Source: Parabacteroides sp. PH5-46 (lineage in GTDB: Bacteria > Bacteroidota > Bacteroidia > Bacteroidales > Tannerellaceae). Taken from it: DNA of 64,000 nucleotides. Below the pieces are notes generated by a model. It made no database searches. It had not been told where the DNA came from and saw only the letters and a program-made list of their open reading frames with translations. The DNA is taken from positions 186,001 to 250,000 of the forward strand of contig NZ_JARXXA010000001.1 of assembly GCF_029892785.1 (NCBI RefSeq), read 5' to 3'. Made by a program: the position numbers and the translations under genes. Shown one piece after another: positions 8,376-16,508 of the stretch (position 1 is its first letter; the number at the start of each line of letters is the position of its first letter).

Positions 8376-9092
8376 ATGTTACAAGCAATTGATTTGACAA
8401 AGCGTTATGAGGATGGGCACCTGGCATTGGATGCTCTGAACCTGGAGATTAAGCCCGGCGAGATATTCTTTCTGCTTGGCGCTAACGGAGCCGGAAAGAC
8501 AACGACGATAAACCTTTTACTAAACTTTATCGAGCCAACGCTTGGTAAGGCTTTGGTAAACGGGATTGATGTGATGGAGCAACCGCTGGAAACCAAAAAG
8601 CATATAGCCTTTGTTTCCGAAAATGTAATGCTTTACGGGAGCTTTACAGCCTGTCAGAACCTGGATTTTTTCGCCCGTCTGGGAGGAAAAACAAACCTGA
8701 CAAAAAAAGACTATTATGACGTCATGCGGCGGGTAGGCTTACAGGAAGAGGCTTTTGAGCGCAAACTGAAAACCTTTTCCAAGGGGATGCGTCAGAAAGT
8801 AGGACTGGCGATTGCCATCATCAAAGATGCCGACAATATCGTGATGGACGAGCCTACAAGCGGCCTTGACCCGAAGAGCGCTGCCGAGCTAATGCAGATA
8901 TTGATTCACTTGCGCAACAGCGGAAAGGCAATCCTGATGTGTACGCACGACCTATTCCGTGCCAAAGCGGCAGCCGACCGGGTAGGTATCATGAAAGAAG
9001 GACGCCTGGTAATGCTCCGCACACGCGAAGAATTTCTGCAAGACGACCTGGAACGTATCTACTTAGACTATATGCAGGAGGCCGTATTATGA
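8376..9092 (+). CDS. ABC transporter ATP-binding protein
   Basis: A 238-residue ATPase. Walker A is GANGAGKTT, the signature region is LKTFSKGMRQKVGLA, Walker B is NIVMDEPTSGLDP, and the switch is the His of CTHD. Overall it resembles the NosF/CcmA branch that pairs with ABC-2 type permeases. It starts 6 bases after the stop of the adaptor-like gene. Its TGA overlaps the ATG of the first permease gene (9089), indicating coupled translation. It should energise export through the two permeases encoded next. Confidence 0.95.
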   Translation: MLQAIDLTKRYEDGHLALDALNLEIKPGEIFFLLGANGAGKTTTINLLLNFIEPTLGKALVNGIDVMEQPLETKKHIAFVSENVMLYGSFTACQNLDFFARLGGKTNLTKKDYYDVMRRVGLQEEAFERKLKTFSKGMRQKVGLAIAIIKDADNIVMDEPTSGLDPKSAAELMQILIHLRNSGKAILMCTHDLFRAKAAADRVGIMKEGRLVMLRTREEFLQDDLERIYLDYMQEAVL

Positions 9093-10639
9093 TCTGGTTA
9101 ATAGCTAAAAAAGATTTCCTGCTGAACCTGCTATCCGTCAGGTTCATCATCGGGTTTGTACTCTGTTTGGTGATCATCCCTTTTACGATTATTGTCAGTG
9201 TGGATGATTATCTGGCTAAGCAAAATTCCTATGAGATAGAGAGTAAGCAGGCGGCAGATGAGTTGAGCGGGCATAGGGTTTGGTCGGCTGTCCGGCCTAC
9301 TGTCGTAACGAAGCCGGAGCCCCTGAGTATTTTCAGTAGTGGTATATCCGCTAATTTAGGAAATAGGGTTAAAATAGCGTTTGATACCTATCCGTTATTT
9401 CCTACCGGACATACAGTAACACAGGATAATCCCTTGCTGAATGCTTTTTTCTCGATTGATTTCTCAAGGGTTGTGGCTATCCTTATTTCGCTGATAGCTC
9501 TTGTATTTGCCTATGATACCATTACCCGCGAGCGGGAAGACGGCACTATGAAATTGTCGCTTACAGGGCAAGTCAGCCGTATTTCTTTCCTTTTTGGCAA
9601 GCTGCTGGGGTTGATACTTACGCTCCTACCTATCTTGCTGTTCTGCTATTTGCTTGCCTGCCTGATTATTATCCTTAATCCGGCCATTTCTTTTTCTGCA
9701 ACCGATTGGGGAAGCATAGCTCTGATGTTTCTTATTTCCATGTTTTATATGCTCATATTCATCTTGTTGGGAATGCTTATCTCAAGTTTGGTGAAGCGGT
9801 CTTCTTCTTCCATTATTCTGAGTTTGCTCTGCTGGATATGGTTTCTGTTCCTGATGCCGAATATATCAACTTACCTTTCCCAAAGTATTGCTAAAACACC
9901 TTTGTACGATAATGTACAGGTTGCCATATCGGAATATGAAAAAGAATTTTATGAAAAAGATGAAGAAAGGCAAAAACAGCTTAATGATGAAATGGGTGGT
10001 GATGTCTGGGTGGTATATTGGAATGCTAATATGGGAAGAGATGGTTTCCTGGAATTTTCCGGAACATTAAAGGAAGCGGTTGAACATGCCCGGCAAATGC
10101 AGGTTTGGAAATGGCCGACGGCATTGGACTATGCCGATAAGAAGTGGGTTTTACAACGTGACTATCTGGATAAAATGCTAAGCCAGCAACGTCTGCAACA
10201 AACGATTGCTTTCTTTTCACCCTCCGAAATATTCCGGCAAACTACCGAAATATTATGTCATACAAGTGTAGACGATTTCCAGAAATACATGGAATCTGTC
10301 CGGAATTACCGCGAAACAGTTATCCGGTATTTTGCAGATAACAAACTCTATGAATCGCTCCGGTATTTTACTGTCCAGACATGGGATCAATTCCCTTCGC
10401 AAAAGGAATTTGACAGATCCTCCGGCAGCATAGAAGATCTCTTTACTGTTTTAAGAAAGATACCTGCCGACCAGTATGAGCCCTTGAATCTGGATAATCT
10501 ACCCCGCTTTGAAGCTCGCCAGGCAACCATCTTCTCCATGTTTGCCGATGCCTTGGGCCGGATGGCTGTAATGATAGGATTGGGGATTTTGTTGTTGCTG
10601 GGAACCATACTCTCTTTTATGAGGTATGATGTAAGGTAA
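9089..10639 (+). CDS. ABC-2 type transporter permease
   Basis: The product is 516 residues when started at ATG 9089 (MIWLIAKKDFLLNLLSVRF), which overlaps the ATPase stop by 4 bases. A longer upstream extension would run through the ATPase gene and is rejected. It has one N-terminal membrane helix, a periplasmic loop of about 100 residues, a helical block (about 125-275) containing FAYDTITREREDGTMKLSLTG, the typical ABC-2/NosY coupling segment, then a large soluble domain and a final helix before FMRYDVR. The neighbouring permease has the same architecture and a similar ending (FFVRYDMR), so the two probably form a heterodimer. Confidence 0.9.
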   Translation: MIWLIAKKDFLLNLLSVRFIIGFVLCLVIIPFTIIVSVDDYLAKQNSYEIESKQAADELSGHRVWSAVRPTVVTKPEPLSIFSSGISANLGNRVKIAFDTYPLFPTGHTVTQDNPLLNAFFSIDFSRVVAILISLIALVFAYDTITREREDGTMKLSLTGQVSRISFLFGKLLGLILTLLPILLFCYLLACLIIILNPAISFSATDWGSIALMFLISMFYMLIFILLGMLISSLVKRSSSSIILSLLCWIWFLFLMPNISTYLSQSIAKTPLYDNVQVAISEYEKEFYEKDEERQKQLNDEMGGDVWVVYWNANMGRDGFLEFSGTLKEAVEHARQMQVWKWPTALDYADKKWVLQRDYLDKMLSQQRLQQTIAFFSPSEIFRQTTEILCHTSVDDFQKYMESVRNYRETVIRYFADNKLYESLRYFTVQTWDQFPSQKEFDRSSGSIEDLFTVLRKIPADQYEPLNLDNLPRFEARQATIFSMFADALGRMAVMIGLGILLLLGTILSFMRYDVR

Positions 10640-10660
10640 ACCCATTTAAAAGAATGAATT

Positions 10661-12055
10661 ATGATTAAGACATTATATATACATGAAATACAGAAATATC
10701 TGTATAGCCTTCGCTTTAAAGTTTCTTTTGCTATTATGCTATTAGTCTTTGTAGTTGGAACGATCTCTTTTGTATCATCAACCAAAGATGTGCAATCCAA
10801 TTATGCCAAATACAGACAATTAGAGCAGGAAACCCTCGCAAAACAAGCCTCCAATATTTCTGATGTGGCTACAAGCAGGCGAAACTATATCATTGCTCCC
10901 CGTAACAATACAGTAGTGGCGGATTGTAAAGAAAGCCTACTGCCTAACCGGATAAGCTATAATGCCTATAATGTACATAGTTTCGATGTAAGGCATGATA
11001 GCGTAAATCCATTACTGACCCGTTCGGAAAATCTCAGTTGGGGCTTTATTGTCTCTATGTTTCTGAGCTTTATTACCTTGTTGTTTGCCTTTGATGCTGT
11101 TTCCGGCGAAAAGGAAGACCGCACACTGGCATTGGTCTTTTCCAATTCCGTTTCCAGGGCAGCCTTTCTGGGTAGTAAATTGCTGAGTATTATAACTGTT
11201 GTAGGCTTAATGACAATCATAGGAATTATCCTTAGTTTGCTTATTATAGCTATTTCAGGTAGTGTTGTTATAGATACTTCTTTCATGTTGGAGATAATTG
11301 GTTTTCTGGCAATTAGTCTCTTATTTATCACTGTTTTTTCCGTATTCGGGCTTTTTTCGTCGGTTGTTACGCGCTACTCCAATGTAAGTTTGCTTATTTC
11401 GCTTTGTTTCTGGCTGTTTGCTGCTGTAATAATACCTAATACCTCTGTGTTCTGGGCAAAGAAATTATTCCCTATACCTACAGGCAGGAGTATAGAACAA
11501 GCCATCAGCCAGGAAAAAGAAGATATCAATAAGAATGCTCCGGAAGGGAGTTGGGCTTCTATGTGGAATGATCCGTTTTACCCCAAACACGAGCTTCGTG
11601 CCAACAACCAGACCAATCTGATGAATGCGGAAAAGAGGCATCGGAATGCGTATTACCAGCAGATGTTTCGCCAGTTTGAAAACACACGGAGTTTCACACT
11701 TTTGTCTCCTATCGCCCAATTTGATTATATAAACGAAGCCTTTCTGGGAGGTGGTTATTTACGCTTCCGAAAGAATTGGAGTGATCTGCACATGTTTCAG
11801 GAGCAATTCCTTCAGTGGTTTAAGGACATTGATGCCAAAGATGATGAAAGTCCCCATTGGTACAATCCCTATGAGTCTCTTTCAACCAGCCGGAAACCGG
11901 TATCGGTAGAGCAGATCCCTCAGTACCAGGAACAAATAGCTCCCTTTGCCGACCGCTTCTTATTTATGAGTGGCTACCTGATCGTCATGCTCATCACAAT
12001 CGCCGTACTATTCATTGCCTGCTTCTATTTCTTTGTCCGCTACGATATGAGATGA
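10661..12055 (+). CDS. ABC-2 type transporter permease, second subunit
   Basis: A 464-residue membrane protein with the same plan as its neighbour: an N-terminal helix (VSFAIMLLVFVVGTISF), an external loop, then LFAFDAVSGEKEDRTLALVFSNSVSR, which corresponds to the coupling helix of ABC-2 permeases, four more helices, a soluble segment of about 150 residues and a last helix ending FFVRYDMR. It is the last gene of the exporter operon that begins at the sigma-54 promoter. The substrate is unknown; no substrate gene such as a peptide precursor is visible nearby. Confidence 0.9.
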   Translation: MIKTLYIHEIQKYLYSLRFKVSFAIMLLVFVVGTISFVSSTKDVQSNYAKYRQLEQETLAKQASNISDVATSRRNYIIAPRNNTVVADCKESLLPNRISYNAYNVHSFDVRHDSVNPLLTRSENLSWGFIVSMFLSFITLLFAFDAVSGEKEDRTLALVFSNSVSRAAFLGSKLLSIITVVGLMTIIGIILSLLIIAISGSVVIDTSFMLEIIGFLAISLLFITVFSVFGLFSSVVTRYSNVSLLISLCFWLFAAVIIPNTSVFWAKKLFPIPTGRSIEQAISQEKEDINKNAPEGSWASMWNDPFYPKHELRANNQTNLMNAEKRHRNAYYQQMFRQFENTRSFTLLSPIAQFDYINEAFLGGGYLRFRKNWSDLHMFQEQFLQWFKDIDAKDDESPHWYNPYESLSTSRKPVSVEQIPQYQEQIAPFADRFLFMSGYLIVMLITIAVLFIACFYFFVRYDMR

Positions 12056-12074
12056 TAATTTATAAAAAAGAAAA

Positions 12075-12494
12075 TTATGAATATTCTAAAATAAGGTTGG
12101 AGTCTATATTGAATATTTTATAAAGTTTTTTGGCCATTTTCATGGAAACCGAGCGTTGGCCGGTCATGATTTGACTGAAGGTGGATTCTTTTACATCCAG
12201 CAATTCAGCGGCTTGTCGTTGATTAATCGATCTTTTCTCCATTTCGTTTTCTATGGAGATAAGCAGGGGAGATTTTACTTTTATGTTTTTATATGTGATA
12301 TAATGGTTCTCATAATCGGCGCACAAGGCGCCTAAGTGACCTATTTCGTGTGTGTAATCATTATCTGCTCCTTGAGTAGTTAATGCTCCATTAGCCGTTG
12401 CTTCATCAATAAGGGTATTTACATATGCTTTGACCTTATTATACAAGTCACGGCTCTTTATTTCTGTTATGTTTTCAAATTGTTTACCCATCAT
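12075..12494 (-). CDS. higA: HigA-family antitoxin with XRE helix-turn-helix
   Basis: A 139-residue protein whose C-terminal half is a Cro/C1-type HTH (RQAAELLDVKESTFSQIMTGQRSVSMKMAKKLYKIFNID). The N-terminal half contains ANGALTTQGADNDYTHEIGHLGALCADYE, as in HigA proteins that follow HigB-type toxins. It lies 11 bases downstream of the toxin gene, the toxin-first order characteristic of hig loci. It should neutralise HigB and repress the shared promoter, which is embedded in a long palindrome at 12820-12863. Confidence 0.88.
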   Translation of the reverse strand: MMGKQFENITEIKSRDLYNKVKAYVNTLIDEATANGALTTQGADNDYTHEIGHLGALCADYENHYITYKNIKVKSPLLISIENEMEKRSINQRQAAELLDVKESTFSQIMTGQRSVSMKMAKKLYKIFNIDSNLILEYS

Positions 12495-12505
12495 TGTTTT
12501 ACCCT

Positions 12506-12799
12506 TTAAATAGTTTTACTTTTTATTCTATCGTAAGCTGCATGAGTTCCTAAAAAACGAATAATTATCACACCTGCTACAAAGATTACCACAACAACCA
12601 TTCTGTACTTATTTCCTTTAATGTTGAAAACATATCGCTCATTTCCAACATAATCTGCAGACGGAAAATAACTTTTCAAGTCTGCATGCGAATGCCATTC
12701 CGCATCTTCTACAATATCGACCCAGCGCTGCAAGGCACTCTTAGCATCAGCATGATCTGTGATGAATTCATCGATCAAATCTTTACTTAATATCTTCAT
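12506..12799 (-). CDS. higB: HigB-family toxin (mRNA interferase)
   Basis: A 97-residue RelE-superfamily toxin of the HigB type. It begins MKILSKDLIDEFITDHADAK, contains LQRWVDIVEDAEWHSHADLKSYFPSADYVGNERYVFNIKGNKYRM, and ends with the hydrophobic strand and IRFLGTHAAYDRI typical of the family. HigB toxins cleave mRNA on the ribosome. The gene precedes its antitoxin in the usual order. Length and motifs are intact, so the module is probably functional. Confidence 0.9.
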   Translation of the reverse strand: MKILSKDLIDEFITDHADAKSALQRWVDIVEDAEWHSHADLKSYFPSADYVGNERYVFNIKGNKYRMVVVVIFVAGVIIIRFLGTHAAYDRIKSKTI

Positions 12800-12819
12800 A
12801 GTTCAGGTAAATGATTATG

Positions 12820-12863
12820 CAAAATTAGGAAATACTTTGCGTTTTGCAAAGTATTTCCTAATT
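12820..12863 (-). promoter_or_regulatory. higBA promoter embedded in a perfect 18-bp inverted repeat
   Basis: AATTAGGAAATACTTTGC (12823-12840) is repeated in inverted form at 12846-12863 with a 5-base centre. On the minus strand TTTG (12850-12847), a 19-base spacer and TAATTTTG (12827-12820) form an exact Bacteroidota promoter, with the -33 and -7 boxes in opposite arms. This is the expected operator of a self-repressing toxin-antitoxin operon; HigA binding is inferred. Confidence 0.72.
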
Positions 12864-12975
12864 ATTTCCCAACGTCCTATAACCGATTACCCTTTAAACC
12901 AAAGCTTGTTTATCTTTGTTACTTATCAGGTGATTCATCATTCATCGTTAAACGTTCATCGTTAAAAAAGGAAGT

Positions 12976-14418
12976 ATGGAAAATGGGGTTATGATGCAGT
13001 ATTTCGAGTGGAATCTGCCGAACGACGGGCAGCTTTGGAATAAGCTGAAACAGGATGCAAAGCATTTGCATGAGATTGGGGTAACGGCTGTTTGGATTCC
13101 TCCGGCTTATAAGGCTGATGAACAGCAGGATGAAGGCTATGCTACGTATGACTTGTTCGATCTGGGTGAGTTTGAGCAGAAAGGGACGGTCCGAACCAAA
13201 TACGGGACAAAAGAAGAGCTTAAATCCATGATTGATGAACTGCATAAGTATCAGATATCCGTTTACTTGGATACTGTTATGAACCACAAGGTAGCAGGTG
13301 ATTATACGGAAAAGTTCATGGCACAGGATGTGGATCCGGAAGATCGCCACAAAATGCTTTCCGAACCCTATGAAATACAGGCCTGGACCGGATATACTTT
13401 CCCGGGGCGTAAAGATAAATATTCTGACTTCAAATGGCATTGGTATCATTTCTCCGGTGTAGAATGGGATGATGCAAAGCGCCGTAGTGGGATATTCCGC
13501 GTAGTGGGAGAGAATAAATACTGGAATGATGATGTGGACGATGAAAAAGGCAATTATGATTACCTGTTAGGGAATGACCTGGATCTGGATCATCCCGAAG
13601 TGATTGCCGAACTGAACAAATGGGGACTTTGGGTCTCAGAAGAGCTGAAGCTCGACGGCATGCGTCTGGATGCTATCAAACACATGCGGAGCGGTTTTAT
13701 CAAGCAGTTTCTGGAAGTTGTCCGCAAGGAGAGGGGCGATAGCTTCTATGCCGTTGGTGAGTATTGGAACGGCGATCTGGAAACCCTGGATGCTTACCTG
13801 GATAGTGTAGGTAATAAGCTGAATCTCTTTGATGTACCTTTACATTATAATATGTACCAGGCATCGGTTGAGGGCGAGAAGTATGATATGCGTCATTTAT
13901 TCGATAATGCCTTGGTTATCAATCGTCCTACATTAGCTGTAACCTTTGTAGACAACCATGACTCGCAGCGGGGAAGCTCGCTCGAATCGCAAGTAAAAGA
14001 CTGGTTCAAACCTATTGCATATGCCTTGATCCTTTTAATGAAAAGCGGTTATCCTTGCATCTTTTATGGTGATTACTATGGAGTTAAGGGAGAGAAGTCG
14101 CCTCACCGCCTGATCTTGGATATCCTGCTGGATGCCCGCCGCAAGTATGCGTATGGAGAGGTGGAGGTCTACTTTGATCATCCGGCTACTGTTGGCTTTG
14201 TACGTATGGGGGATGATGAGCATCCCGGCTCCGGACTGGCATTGCTGGTTTCTGATGGGAAAGAAGGCAGCAAAACGATGCATGTAGGCGAACATCGCAA
14301 AGGCGAAGTCTGGTATGAATTTACCGGCAACCGCAAAGAAAAAGTAACGATAGACGAAGAAGGCAACGGTACCTTCTTGGTTTCAGCCGCTAATCTGGCT
14401 ATCTGGGTAAAGCAATAA
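12976..14418 (+). CDS. Cytoplasmic alpha-amylase, GH13
   Basis: A 480-residue enzyme that hydrolyses internal alpha-1,4 bonds of malto-oligosaccharides or glycogen. There is no signal peptide (MENGVMMQYFEWNLPNDGQLW), so it acts in the cytoplasm. All four GH13 regions are present: DTVMNH, GMRLDAIKH with nucleophile Asp232, AVGEYW with acid/base Glu262, and FVDNHDS with Asp329. Spacing matches the liquefying amylase subfamily GH13_5. AAAAAAGGAAGT precedes the ATG. A TATCTTTG -7 box lies at 12911-12918 without a good -33. It stands alone between HigBA and the aspartate operon. Confidence 0.94.
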   Translation: MENGVMMQYFEWNLPNDGQLWNKLKQDAKHLHEIGVTAVWIPPAYKADEQQDEGYATYDLFDLGEFEQKGTVRTKYGTKEELKSMIDELHKYQISVYLDTVMNHKVAGDYTEKFMAQDVDPEDRHKMLSEPYEIQAWTGYTFPGRKDKYSDFKWHWYHFSGVEWDDAKRRSGIFRVVGENKYWNDDVDDEKGNYDYLLGNDLDLDHPEVIAELNKWGLWVSEELKLDGMRLDAIKHMRSGFIKQFLEVVRKERGDSFYAVGEYWNGDLETLDAYLDSVGNKLNLFDVPLHYNMYQASVEGEKYDMRHLFDNALVINRPTLAVTFVDNHDSQRGSSLESQVKDWFKPIAYALILLMKSGYPCIFYGDYYGVKGEKSPHRLILDILLDARRKYAYGEVEVYFDHPATVGFVRMGDDEHPGSGLALLVSDGKEGSKTMHVGEHRKGEVWYEFTGNRKEKVTIDEEGNGTFLVSAANLAIWVKQ

Positions 14419-14520
14419 TCTCTACGTCTTTCCTGCTGATATCTGTTTGAAAATTAAATAATCAAAACAAAAACCGAAGCATCCCTTATCGGGTTGTTTG
14501 GAGGCTTTTTGCCAAAAATA

Positions 14521-14606
14521 ATTTAGAGGTACGTCTAAATCAATTTACACGTACCTCTAAAATAATTTACACCTACCTCTAAATCCATTTAGACGTACCT
14601 CTAAAT
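14521..14606. repeat. Four-unit array of 22-bp imperfect palindromes, with inverted ends
   Basis: Four 20-bp units start at 14521, 14543, 14565 and 14587, an exact 22-base period. The first unit (ATTTAGAGGTACGTCTAAAT) and the last are perfect reverse complements. The middle units read ATTTACAC[GC]TACCTCTAAA and are no longer palindromic. The whole array can fold into one long stem. A five-unit copy with the same end units and flanks lies at 33118-33225. The rest of 14419-14766 shows no gene; a short palindrome around CCCGGG lies near 14612. Confidence 0.85.
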
Positions 14607-14766
14607 AAAAATAGACCCGGGTGTCTACAAAAAAGCGGAGAAAATAATGTTTTTATTTCCACAGTTTTATATGCATTTTTATCTGTAGATACGTGAACTT
14701 TATAGATGTTGTGTTGTTTAAGTAGTATTGATAAACAATAGAAAACGAAAAAATTAGTTGCAATTT

Positions 14767-16467
14767 ATGGAATGGATAACCCAAACATTACAAAACACCC
14801 CTGAACTTGCCATTTTCCTGACTCTTGCTTTAGGTTTTGCAATAGGACAGATCAAAATTAAAGGATTCAGTCTGGGCTCTGTTACCGGAGTTTTATTGAT
14901 GGGCGTATTAGTTGGTCAGTTGGATATAGTAATCTCGCCAACAGTCAAATCTACCTTTTTCCTGATCTTCTTATTTGCAGTAGGATATAGCGTAGGGCCT
15001 CAGTTTATACATGGTTTGAAAAAGGACGGATTGCCTCAGATATTGTTTTCCGTCATCGTATGTGTAGCCTGTTTGGTGGTGGCTTGGATTGCTGCCTGGA
15101 TAGCCGGTTTTGATATAGGTAATGCTGCCGGTTTACTGGCTGGTGCGAATACGATTTCGGCTGTTATCGGAGTCGCTACTGATACGATCAACCAACTTTC
15201 GATTGATGAACAACAAAAGCAGACGTTGATCAACCAGATACCGGTTGCTTATGCAGTAACATACATCTTCGGAACGGCTGGTACAGCTTGGTTTCTGGCT
15301 TCATTAGGCCCGAAAATACTGGGTGGAGACATCAAAAAACAAACGAAAGAATATGAAGCTTCTCTGGGAGGTTCTATCGTAGATAATGATCCGACACTTG
15401 AATATGCCTATGATGGTACTACCTTCCGGGTAATAGAGGTGAATAACAGCTTCTTTGATAAGCCAAAATCGGTTGAAGAACTAGAGCAAATGTTGCTCCA
15501 AAAGGGCTGGCCGGTATATGTGGAACGCATCAGAAAGGCTGACAATACGATCATTCAGGAACCAGTCTTACTAGACCTGATCCATAAAGGCGACCGGATT
15601 GTATTGAACGGACCGCTGGATGCCTTACTGCAAGACGAGGACTTTATAGGAACGGAAGTTGCCGATCTGGAGTTGCTGGATTTCAGAGCCGAAGCGCTGC
15701 GTGTAATCGTAAGTAACAAATCGGTAGAAGGGTTGAGCCTTGGCAGTTTACGGAAATGCAAAGACCGCCACGGGGTTATTATCCGTAAGATTCACAGAGG
15801 GCGGGCAGAAGTGCCTTTGCTGAAAAGTGTGAAGTTGATGCGTGGCGATGTTGTAGAGATAGAAGGCCGCAAGACGGATGTAGACCGCTTTGCCAAATTC
15901 CTGGGATATGCCGAACGTCCGACCAATGCAACAGACCTGCTGTATGTAGGCTTGGGTATCTTTATTGGTGGTATGTTGGGAACACTAACGCTACGTATCG
16001 GTAATGTGCCTTTGAGCCTGAGCGCCAGTGGGGGAGTACTGATTCTGGGTATCATTTTCGGTTGGCTACGCTCTTTACGTCCTACCTTCGGGGCAATTCC
16101 CGAACCGGCTGTCTGGCTGATGAATAATATGGGGCTGAATATCTTTATTGCAGTAGTGGGAATCACGGCTGGTCCGGATTTTATTGCCGGTCTGAAGGCA
16201 TCGGGTGTCAGTCTGTTTATTGCCGGTATCTTTGTCAGTCTTGTGCCAATGTTTATCGGGCTTCTATTGGGTAAGTATGTCTTTAAATTCCCATCGGCTA
16301 TTACTTTAGGAGCTTGTGCCGGAGCACGTACCACTACCGCTGCCTTAGGAGCTATTACAGAGGCTATTGACAGTAAGGTTCCGTCTCTTTCTTATACCAC
16401 CACTTATGCCATAGGGAATACTCTGCTCATCATATGGGGTGTTGTAATCGTATTATTAATGAGTTGA
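14767..16467 (+). CDS. aspT: AspT-type aspartate:alanine antiporter
   Basis: The product is 566 residues from ATG 14767; an in-frame TTG nine bases upstream is less likely. It belongs to the aspartate-alanine exchanger family. Two homologous membrane domains (about 10-180 and 385-565), each with a GAR/GAN signature (GLLAGANTISAVIGVATD, LGACAGARTTTAALGAITE), flank two cytoplasmic TrkA_C-like domains. Exchange of external aspartate for internal alanine is electrogenic and, with the decarboxylase encoded next, generates a proton motive force. The decarboxylase gene follows after 41 bases. Confidence 0.9.
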   Translation: MEWITQTLQNTPELAIFLTLALGFAIGQIKIKGFSLGSVTGVLLMGVLVGQLDIVISPTVKSTFFLIFLFAVGYSVGPQFIHGLKKDGLPQILFSVIVCVACLVVAWIAAWIAGFDIGNAAGLLAGANTISAVIGVATDTINQLSIDEQQKQTLINQIPVAYAVTYIFGTAGTAWFLASLGPKILGGDIKKQTKEYEASLGGSIVDNDPTLEYAYDGTTFRVIEVNNSFFDKPKSVEELEQMLLQKGWPVYVERIRKADNTIIQEPVLLDLIHKGDRIVLNGPLDALLQDEDFIGTEVADLELLDFRAEALRVIVSNKSVEGLSLGSLRKCKDRHGVIIRKIHRGRAEVPLLKSVKLMRGDVVEIEGRKTDVDRFAKFLGYAERPTNATDLLYVGLGIFIGGMLGTLTLRIGNVPLSLSASGGVLILGIIFGWLRSLRPTFGAIPEPAVWLMNNMGLNIFIAVVGITAGPDFIAGLKASGVSLFIAGIFVSLVPMFIGLLLGKYVFKFPSAITLGACAGARTTTAALGAITEAIDSKVPSLSYTTTYAIGNTLLIIWGVVIVLLMS

Positions 16468-16508
16468 TTAGAATAAAACAGTGTAAAACAGTATAAAAAC
16501 AAAATAGT

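Noticed and set aside
8939-9088. N-terminal extension of the first ABC permease frame
   Set aside because: It runs within the ATPase gene in another frame. The ATG at 9089 gives the normal permease N-terminus and a 4-base overlap.
12919-13449. Antisense open frame of 176 codons over the amylase start
   Set aside because: The amylase has all GH13 motifs in the other strand, and the antisense frame matches nothing recognisable.
14521-14606. 22-bp array as a CRISPR
   Set aside because: Units are 20 bases with only 2 bases between them, so there are no spacers, and no cas gene is present.
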